This document shows, piece by piece, positions 58,617 to 64,000 of a DNA stretch of 64,000 nt; the first letter of the stretch is position 1; each line of letters begins with the position of its first letter. Origin of the DNA: CAZSVP01 sp964637185 (GTDB lineage: Bacteria; Patescibacteriota; Saccharimonadia; CAILAD01; BJGX01). The stretch lies in contig CAZWVB010000001.1 in NCBI GenBank assembly GCA_964637185.1, positions 186,001 through 250,000 of the forward strand, in the 5' to 3' direction. The notes below the pieces were generated by a model. It did no database searches, was not told the DNA's origin, and saw only the letters and a program-made list of their open reading frames with translations. A program made the translations under genes and the position numbers.

Positions 58617-60352
58617 CTTTTGTCAGCTTCGTCAAACATAATTATCTTGGATTTGCCAGTTGTCTTCTTGTTGCCTGGCTTGAGTTTGTCGAGTGGTAGC
58701 GAGATATAAAACTGTGAACCATGGCCGAGTCTACTCTCAACCCATATCTTGCCACCCATTTCTGTAATTATTTGTCGACATATAGAAAGCCCGAGACCAA
58801 GACCTTCTATTTTTGACTTAACACTATTCGAACGGAAATATTTCTCAAAAAGATGCTTTTGGTCGGCTTCGGATATGCCTACTCCTTGGTCAGCAAACTC
58901 GACAACAATATTGCCATCCTTGACTGAGCCAGTGATGTTGATCTGCTTGTTTTTAGGTGAGTATTTGGCAGCATTGCGGATGAGATTACTTACTACTTGA
59001 CTAAGTCGTAGATCATCAGCCTCAATTTTTTGTTTGGTGGCTGATTTAACAACAATTTTTTGGTCTATGACATAGCCAAGTTCAGTGGCTTCACGCCTGA
59101 TAAATTCATCAAAATCAAACACATGTGGAGTATGCTGTTCGGACTCTTTGCCCTCCGCGGCATTTCGCAAGTCACCAATCAGCGCTGTCATTTTCTTGGC
59201 TTGATGTGTAATGGTATTGACCTCATCAGCAAGCCGTTTACTAGACTCTCCGGCTTTGGTCTCTTTGCTAAGTGACTCCGACACTAAGGAGATAATGGTA
59301 CCCGGAGCTTTGAGCTCATGAGCAGCGGCCGACAAAAAATCAGATTTTTCTTTGTTGAGTTTTTCTAGCTCGATTCGCTTAGTCTCGGCCTCCTGAATGG
59401 CAAGTTTTTGCTTGAAGAACTCTTGAACAACTTTGGCTAGGTTACCGAATTGAGATCTCGACTTTGTCATGTTATTTAGCAGGCTGGCGTCTTTGAGAGT
59501 GATCGCGGTGGAAATGCGATTGATCGGCCTTAATACAAAGAGCCATATACCTAGTAGGATTATGATGATAATAGCCAGACCTACCACTGCTACGAGCATT
59601 AGTTGTTGGTAGTAAGATTCGTTGAGTTGCTTCACAATACCGACCTGAGAACTTGTATTTACTGTCTGCACAATATCACCCTGAAGGTTTTTGAGTGGTA
59701 CGCCAAATGAAATTGTAGAACCTTTGGCCACACTGCCAGTGCTGGCGGTTGCATCTTCTAGTTTGACGTCACTCTGTGTTAGTGTCTGCAGTCTGCTTAC
59801 AAAACTATCTCCCAAAAACCGCCCAATGACTATATAGCCAGCTGGTGCGCTATTGTGCTCTGGGTCATTGCCGGGCACTACGGTAGATGCTCGCACCTCA
59901 TACGTACCCTCTGGCAGCTGCAAATAAAAATGTACAAACTTATCCTGCGCCACGGTTGCAAAGAAATTGTTTGGTAATGGTATAGCATTAATAGCCTTAT
60001 CGGTACCACTGTTTTTACTGTAAACAAGCTTTCCTGAGGAGTTATATATCCAAATATTGTCTGCTTTGTATGTATCGAGACCTGTCTCGAGATTGTTTTG
60101 CGCGAACTGTTTGTTGCCGGTTTTGATAAAGTCTACCATGTCATCCCAGAAGGAATAATCATGAATAAATGTGTTGAATATCTCTCCCTCAGACTCGATT
60201 GCAATATCAAAAGCTTTCTTATGTTCTTCCAGGGTGGAGTTAAGTATTTTTTGTGATCGTTCGAGATCGAAGTAGCGTTGTATAGCTACAAATGCTCCAA
60301 CCGCTACAAATACTGCGAGCATCAAAATAAGAAATCGGGTCTGTAGTTTCAT
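58613..60352 (-). CDS. Membrane sensor histidine kinase with CHASE4-like domain
   Basis: A 579-residue kinase. TM1 (about 6-26), an extracytoplasmic CHASE4-like domain (about 27-270, with IHDYSFWDDMVDFI), TM2 (about 255-280), a linker helix, HisKA with phospho-acceptor in AAAHELKAPG (His near 346), and HATPase with N box NLIRNAAKYSP, G1 DQGVGISE and G2 GLGLGLSICRQII. No HAMP signature is clear. ATG 60352 is chosen; TATAGT (60362-60367) lies 9 nt upstream, so the message is nearly leaderless. No response regulator is in the window, so the partner lies elsewhere. The divergent neighbour is an exported protein. Confidence 0.92.
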   Translation of the reverse strand: MKLQTRFLILMLAVFVAVGAFVAIQRYFDLERSQKILNSTLEEHKKAFDIAIESEGEIFNTFIHDYSFWDDMVDFIKTGNKQFAQNNLETGLDTYKADNIWIYNSSGKLVYSKNSGTDKAINAIPLPNNFFATVAQDKFVHFYLQLPEGTYEVRASTVVPGNDPEHNSAPAGYIVIGRFLGDSFVSRLQTLTQSDVKLEDATASTGSVAKGSTISFGVPLKNLQGDIVQTVNTSSQVGIVKQLNESYYQQLMLVAVVGLAIIIIILLGIWLFVLRPINRISTAITLKDASLLNNMTKSRSQFGNLAKVVQEFFKQKLAIQEAETKRIELEKLNKEKSDFLSAAAHELKAPGTIISLVSESLSKETKAGESSKRLADEVNTITHQAKKMTALIGDLRNAAEGKESEQHTPHVFDFDEFIRREATELGYVIDQKIVVKSATKQKIEADDLRLSQVVSNLIRNAAKYSPKNKQINITGSVKDGNIVVEFADQGVGISEADQKHLFEKYFRSNSVKSKIEGLGLGLSICRQIITEMGGKIWVESRLGHGSQFYISLPLDKLKPGNKKTTGKSKIIMFDEADKS

Positions 60353-60455
60353 ATTGCTTATACTATAGCTTTCTGACACAAAGATGGCAATTGTTCGTCA
60401 CAATCTGCAAACTATGCGTAATAATAAATGCAACTAAAAACAAGGGGACTAATAT

Positions 60456-60911
60456 ATGGTGAATCGTAAGGCGACATTCGTAACAACTGGCGTTGTGGCA
60501 CTCGCAAGCGTGGCTTTGTTCGGACTAGCTGCTCCTCAAGCGCATGCTGGCAATATTTGGGATACACTGGCTCAGAAATTTGGCATCAAAAAAGAGCAGG
60601 TGCAGCAGAACTGGATGCAGCACAGGCATGAGAATCAAGCCGAGCGTTTGCAAAGGCTTGCTGACCATCTTGATCAGGCAGTTAAAGATGGCAAGCTTAC
60701 GGCTAAGCAGAAAGATGTGATTTTAACCAAGGCCAAAGAAATGCAGACTTTTCATGATTCGCTCAAAGACAAGTCGCCACAAGAGCGTCGAGCTGCGCTT
60801 AAACTCAAACATGATGAGCTAGTGCAATGGGCCAGTGACAATAACATACCTGCGCCGTTTGCCTTGGGTGGCCACATACAACATCTTCGTATGCATCGCA
60901 TGATGCACTAA
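60456..60911 (+). CDS. Exported helical protein, Spy/CpxP-like in character
   Basis: A 151-residue protein with a clear signal peptide (about 1-31, cleavage after AHA), then amphipathic helices with repeated Arg/Gln/Leu (RLQRLADHLDQAVKDGKLTA) and a His/Met-rich end (HIQHLRMHRMMH) that could bind Cu or Ni. AGGGGA precedes ATG 60456. Divergent orientation to the sensor kinase, with only 103 bp between, recalls periplasmic sensor partners such as CpxP or Spy; the relation is inference. Confidence 0.7.
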   Translation: MVNRKATFVTTGVVALASVALFGLAAPQAHAGNIWDTLAQKFGIKKEQVQQNWMQHRHENQAERLQRLADHLDQAVKDGKLTAKQKDVILTKAKEMQTFHDSLKDKSPQERRAALKLKHDELVQWASDNNIPAPFALGGHIQHLRMHRMMH

Positions 60912-60946
60912 ATATTATAGATAACTGCGCAACACTGCCAACCAAC

Positions 60947-60964
60947 CGCCCCTTGGGGCTGTTT
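60947..60964 (+). terminator. Short terminator after the exported protein
   Basis: GCCCC/GGGGC with a TT loop, followed by TGTTTTGG. The next -10 box TATACT begins at 60968. Confidence 0.6.
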
Positions 60965-60979
60965 TGGTATACTTAGTGT

Positions 60980-61447
60980 ATGCTATGGAACAAACCGCAC
61001 GTCGCCAAGGTCTACGAAGCCCTAGCCATCTTGGCTGATGGCAGAATAGAGCGGACTGACAACACTGCCAAAGTCTACTCTTCGGATCGCAAGAAATACT
61101 ACACAGTGCAATACGATCCCGAGAACAACGTGATCTCAAGCAACGATTCGGGCAGTTATTGGCAAGGGTATTTGGCCCATCCACAGATAGCCTTTTTGTG
61201 CGATTTGGGCGTGATCAAATACAACCCAAAATTTGCTGACAAGCTCAAGGGGTTTGCCTGGAAAAAGATCATGGATCGCTACAAGCACGACTATACACAA
61301 GGCTTGGCTTACATCAGACAAGAAGTACTAGCCAAATATCCAAAATTTGACTATTCACAGCTTGAAGATGAGTGTCAAAGGATTTTAGCTGAGGTTATGG
61401 CGCTGCGGCTCCAAAAACCGGCCAAGCGACCACGATTGGCTGATTAA
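60980..61447 (+). CDS. Hypothetical soluble protein
   Basis: A 155-residue protein with an alpha/beta N-terminal part (KPHVAKVYEALAILADGRIE) and a helical C-terminal part (GFAWKKIMDRYKHDYTQGLA). It could be a DNA- or RNA-binding domain of the 'hypothetical' CPR type; I recognise no family. TATACT (60968-60973) lies 6 nt before ATG 60980, with no ribosome site, giving a leaderless message. Confidence 0.65.
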   Translation: MLWNKPHVAKVYEALAILADGRIERTDNTAKVYSSDRKKYYTVQYDPENNVISSNDSGSYWQGYLAHPQIAFLCDLGVIKYNPKFADKLKGFAWKKIMDRYKHDYTQGLAYIRQEVLAKYPKFDYSQLEDECQRILAEVMALRLQKPAKRPRLAD

Positions 61448-61449
61448 CA

Positions 61450-61656
61450 CTATTCACCGATATGTGGCTTGAGGGTCGCATATATGGCCATCGCGTGGCC
61501 ATGGCCAAGACTGTAGTCTTGCTTGAGCCAGTCTACGATCTGTGTAGCTTTGGTATCTTTGGCAAGCAGCCCTTTGGCTTTCGCCTCCTTGTAGAAATCA
61601 TCCGGTGTTTTGCCAGTTTTGGCATGAATATTATCGATGTAGGCTTGGAACGTCAT
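61450..61656 (-). CDS. DUF4287-domain protein
   Basis: The 68-residue protein matches DUF4287: YIDNIHAKTGKTPDDFYKEA, then a KAKGL linker and DWLKQDYSLGHGHAMAIYA, a helical SAM-like fold of unknown role. TATACT (61663-61668) lies 6 nt before ATG 61656. It converges with the previous gene with 2 nt between the stops. Confidence 0.85.
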   Translation of the reverse strand: MTFQAYIDNIHAKTGKTPDDFYKEAKAKGLLAKDTKATQIVDWLKQDYSLGHGHAMAIYATLKPHIGE

Positions 61657-61710
61657 GTGTGTAGTATAAATGAATAGCCATTGAGCATGTCAAGACAATT
61701 TGGCCCAAAC

Positions 61711-61740
61711 AAAAACACCCGCTAAATTGCGGGTGTTTTT
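61711..61740. terminator. Bidirectional 12-bp terminator
   Basis: AAAAACACCCGC and GCGGGTGTTTTT pair perfectly around TAAATT. On the minus strand it ends the RRM gene message. Confidence 0.88.
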
Positions 61741-61754
61741 GCAAGGAACAATTT

Positions 61755-62009
61755 TTATTGTTCTTTGGGACGAGCCTCGTTGACGCGGAGTTCGCGACCA
61801 TCGAGTTCTTTGCCGTCCATAGCTTTGACAGCAGCTTCGCCTTCTTCTTGAGTTGCCATCTCGACAAAACCAAAACCGCGGCTGCGGCCGGTGTATTTGT
61901 CAAGTACAACAGAAGCGCTCTCAACGGTGCCGTATTCTTCAAAAGCAGCCTTTAGGCCAGCATCGTCGGTAGCATAGGCTAGGTTGCCAACATAGATTTT
62001 GTAAGCCAT
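61755..62009 (-). CDS. RRM-domain RNA-binding protein
   Basis: An 84-residue protein formed of one RNA recognition motif: RNP2 IYVGNL (5-10) and RNP1 RGFGFVEM (44-51), both with the aromatic residues that stack on RNA, and a short basic/acidic tail. Such glycine-poor single-RRM proteins in bacteria are often cold-induced RNA chaperones. The 115-nt leader with a long-range hairpin supports post-transcriptional control. Confidence 0.95.
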   Translation of the reverse strand: MAYKIYVGNLAYATDDAGLKAAFEEYGTVESASVVLDKYTGRSRGFGFVEMATQEEGEAAVKAMDGKELDGRELRVNEARPKEQ

Positions 62010-62125
62010 GTTCTTGTTCTACCTCACTTAACGTTTATCACGCGGGACGACCTCTTACTAGCTCACTCTGTCTGACCTTAGCAAGCGCTCGTCCGGAAGC
62101 GTGATAGGGGTAAGAAACCCGCTTG
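62010..62125 (-). promoter_or_regulatory. Structured 5' leader of the RRM gene
   Basis: Promoter TTGCTA (62155-62160), 17 bp, TATAAT (62132-62137) gives a start near 62125. The leader pairs ATCACGC/GCGTGAT (62037-62043 with 62099-62105) and GGACGA/TCGTCC inside, enclosing about 45 nt. This resembles long leaders of cold-shock RNA-binding genes. Confidence 0.6.
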
Positions 62126-62223
62126 CCATGAATTATACAATGAAGCAGCTTATTTAGCAACAAGTTATTATCAATTGGCTGAATCCGTTTGCTATAATAG
62201 TAGTAGTAATCGGAGGCTCATAT

Positions 62224-62628
62224 ATGAAACACTGGCTTGGCAATATCGAAGATCAGACCAAAAAAAATAAGACATTTCGCACGGTGCTTTTTACTGGTGA
62301 TCATTTGCAACTGACTGTCATGGATATCAAACCAGGCGAGGATGTCGGACTCGAAGTGCATCCGCACGTCGATCAGTTTTTGCGCGCCGAAGCCGGCAGT
62401 GGCACTGTTTGGGTCGGTGAGTCTGAGGACAAGCTTGAGCAAGTCGGTGAACTCAAGGCTGACATGGCCCTGATCGTGCCAGCTGGCACTTGGCACAATG
62501 TGGTCAATGATGGCAACCAGTCACTCAAACTCTACTCGGTATATGCTCCACCCAACCATCCCGCAGGTACTATTCATAACACCAAAGCCGATGCCGAAGC
62601 AGCCGAAGCCGCCGAACACCACGATTGA
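62224..62628 (+). CDS. Cupin-domain protein
   Basis: A 134-residue single-domain cupin. The metal motif 1 region GLEVHPHVDQFLRAEAGSG (about 41-59) keeps H-x-H and a downstream acidic/amide position, and VPAGTWHNV (about 87-95) is motif 2. Cupins of this size bind metal and act as small epimerases, isomerases or sensors. GGAGG (62212-62216) and TATAAT (62193-62198) precede ATG 62224. Confidence 0.87.
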   Translation: MKHWLGNIEDQTKKNKTFRTVLFTGDHLQLTVMDIKPGEDVGLEVHPHVDQFLRAEAGSGTVWVGESEDKLEQVGELKADMALIVPAGTWHNVVNDGNQSLKLYSVYAPPNHPAGTIHNTKADAEAAEAAEHHD

Positions 62629-62647
62629 GTCAACTGGCAAAAATCCG

Positions 62648-63115
62648 ATGGCCAAAAAGCTGCGCGAGCGCGAGCTGATTGACCAGTTTTTGGCTGTATG
62701 TTCGGATTTTGCTGGATACCAATTTGTGAGTTATGAAGAAAACCCTGACACGGTTTACGCTCGGGATGGCAAACAAGTTGGGTTTGAGAGCGTTATTATT
62801 TCTGATAATCAAGCCAGCGCGGAGTGTTACTTTGAACGTGAGGCCTGCGTGGTACAAGTACCAGCCAATCTGTCGGTACCAGAGCGCACTCAGCAGATAG
62901 TGAATTTTCTCAGCAACAAGCTATTTGAGCACTGGCGGCACTACAGCTTGCCAACGGTAGTGGTATTTTCGCTAGTTGACACTGAAGTAGCTATTAACGA
63001 CTTAATGACTATTGCCGAGCAGTTTGATTTACCTGACATGCAGGAGCTCAACATAGCGGGCTACTACTTGTGCGATGGGCAGCAGTGGGTGAGTCTTAAT
63101 ATCGAAAAGTCATAA
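62648..63115 (+). CDS. Hypothetical soluble protein
   Basis: A 155-residue protein starting at ATG 62648 (MAKKLRERELIDQFL). A longer frame from 62498 runs through the cupin gene and is not used. It has an alternating helix/strand look (VIISDNQASAECYFERE, LPTVVVFSLVDTEVAIND), no membrane segment and no motif I recognise. It follows the cupin by 19 nt and may be co-transcribed. It converges with purD across a hairpin. Confidence 0.6.
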   Translation: MAKKLRERELIDQFLAVCSDFAGYQFVSYEENPDTVYARDGKQVGFESVIISDNQASAECYFEREACVVQVPANLSVPERTQQIVNFLSNKLFEHWRHYSLPTVVVFSLVDTEVAINDLMTIAEQFDLPDMQELNIAGYYLCDGQQWVSLNIEKS

Positions 63116-63118
63116 TTA

Positions 63119-63150
63119 CACGAACGCCCCCACAAACGGGGACGTTCGTG
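63119..63150. terminator. Hairpin between convergent genes
   Basis: CACGAACG/CGTTCGTG with CCCC/GGGG inside and a one-base bulge; no T-run follows. Confidence 0.6.
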
Positions 63151-63179
63151 AGGGCGAGTTGACTCGACCTTGTTGGAGC

Positions 63180-64000
63180 TCAGCTGTCGGCGGCGATGTA
63201 GTCGGGTGTGATCATGCCGGGCCAGCTGATCTTGCCGGCCGCGTCGTAGGCACGCACGCGCGCCACTTCGAGGACCTTCTGCGGCGTGTTGTAGTGGGTG
63301 CCCCACTCGCATTGGCCAACCACGTTGAGGCAGCGGCCAGCCGCCACCTCAATGAAGCCATCGGGGCTTTTGCGGGTACCGGCTTGTAGAACTTGCACCA
63401 TGAGAAGCTCTTCGGCATCCGCGATGCCCACGATGCCTTGGCCGGTCACGGGGTTGTTGGGGTAGCCATCGGCACACAGCACCACACAGACAGCGGCGCT
63501 GTCGTTGAATCGCACCGGCACGTCGAGGTGGCCGCTGGCTGCACGGCTCAGCATCACAGCCAGATCACCGTCGATCCGTGGCAGCACCACTTGGGCTTCG
63601 GGGTCACCCAAGCGGATGTTGTACTCGAGCGTCATGATCGCACCATCGTCGGTGAGCATGCCGCCCCAGTACAGGAAGCCGCGGTAGTCGATGCCACGAG
63701 CCTGGAGGGCTCGCAATGTCGGCTCGATGCACTCGGTCATCACACGCGCTTGCAGCTCGTCAGTGACCCAGTCGACCGGAGCGTAGCTGCCTACACCACC
63801 AGTCATGAACTCCTGTTGGTCGTGACGGAGGATCTTGTAGTCCTGGGCGGAGCCGATGCAGACGGCGTTCTGGCCATCGCAGATGGCGAACACCGAGAAC
63901 TCGCGGCCGTAGAGCCGCTGCTCCACCACCAATCGCTTACCAGCCTCACCGAAGGCCTCACCGGACAGTTTGTCGATCACGTCGCGGTTGGCCAGCTTGA
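63180..64000 (-). CDS. purD: Phosphoribosylamine-glycine ligase, N-terminus beyond the right edge (partial)
   Basis: The minus-strand frame is open to the window end; the present 273 codons cover the ATP-grasp C-terminal half of PurD, the second step of de novo purine synthesis. GSAQDYKILRHD, TGGVGSYAPVDWV, MTLEYNIRLGDPEAQVVLP and the final NTPQKVLEVARVRAYDAAGK are diagnostic. An internal GTG at 63980 is not the real start. Codons are GC-rich, matching the cassette class, and a hairpin follows the stop. Confidence 0.93.
   Translation of the reverse strand, partial: KLANRDVIDKLSGEAFGEAGKRLVVEQRLYGREFSVFAICDGQNAVCIGSAQDYKILRHDQQEFMTGGVGSYAPVDWVTDELQARVMTECIEPTLRALQARGIDYRGFLYWGGMLTDDGAIMTLEYNIRLGDPEAQVVLPRIDGDLAVMLSRAASGHLDVPVRFNDSAAVCVVLCADGYPNNPVTGQGIVGIADAEELLMVQVLQAGTRKSPDGFIEVAAGRCLNVVGQCEWGTHYNTPQKVLEVARVRAYDAAGKISWPGMITPDYIAADS

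Noticed and set aside
1..64000. Alternative genetic code (TGA read as an amino acid)
   Set aside because: ATGA stop/start overlaps at 2213, 3034, 19131, 23613, 45405 and 57118, and TGA ends of conserved genes, show that TGA is a stop.
1..64000. CRISPR arrays, insertion sequences, prophage and rRNA genes
   Set aside because: I saw no regularly spaced direct repeats, transposase, integrase, phage structural genes or rRNA motifs on either strand.

Overview
The window looks like a piece of a Candidate Phyla Radiation (Patescibacteria) chromosome, most likely Saccharimonadia or a close relative. This rests on compact short genes, 1-20 nt overlaps, very few catabolic genes, CPR-style small proteins (YggT-like, PspC, SHOCT, DUF4287, RRM) and trimmed replication proteins (DnaX without its zinc module). 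TGA is used as an ordinary stop (for example the ATGA overlaps at 2213 and 3034), so the genetic code is standard. The phylum call is inference; no rRNA lies in the window. Five tRNAs were read, all with an encoded CCA.

Layout. 1-5.3 kb: RCK-type membrane protein, pseudouridine synthase, HolB-like clamp-loader subunit, TPR protein, MFS exporter. 5.4-7.7 kb: small envelope proteins on the minus strand and four tRNAs. 7.9-16.5 kb: ExoD-like protein, secreted lipase, and a 1795-residue solenoid protein ending in a GNAT domain. 16.7-21.3 kb: MacB/LolD-like ABC exporter, ECF sigma factor with a putative anti-sigma factor and an exported coiled-coil protein. 21.3-27.4 kb: a divergent carotenoid cluster (crtI-crtE-crtB against two small cyclase genes and a fused lycopene elongase/glycosyltransferase), predicted to make a glycosylated C50-type carotenoid. 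28.6-30.8 kb: secE-nusG-rplK-rplA. 31-36.5 kb: a dTMP module (dCTP deaminase, Nudix, thymidylate kinase, double ThyX-like protein, glyA). 37-38.2 kb: rplJ-rplL with an L10 leader/attenuator. 39.7-50 kb: dnaX, dnaB, a four-gene membrane glycosylation cluster, ybaB, recR, a DEDD exonuclease, cysS. 50-64 kb: TreT-like glycosyltransferase, a probable structured ncRNA, ABC exporter, ProX-like deacylase, K+ channel, AlkA-like glycosylase, phosphoribosyltransferase, histidine kinase, RRM protein, cupin and a purD fragment.

Three genome-scale patterns stand out. First, many genes have a TATAAT-like box only 5-8 nt before the start codon and no ribosome binding site, so they should be transcribed as leaderless mRNAs. 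Second, scattered GC-rich genes (1-371, 7899-8228, 10315-10965, 31920-35184, 36654-36962, 50037-50454, 52696-54477, 63180-64000) follow another grammar: promoter with leader, usually a strong Shine-Dalgarno site, GC-rich codon use and a long perfect hairpin after the stop; they include nucleotide-metabolism genes and look like acquired cassettes. Third, three intergenic elements (30801-30905, 39509-39624, 47905-48020) align almost gaplessly over about 80 nt, start 3-5 nt after a stop codon, and are closed by different but self-complementary terminal arms. This is the best candidate for an undescribed structured element.
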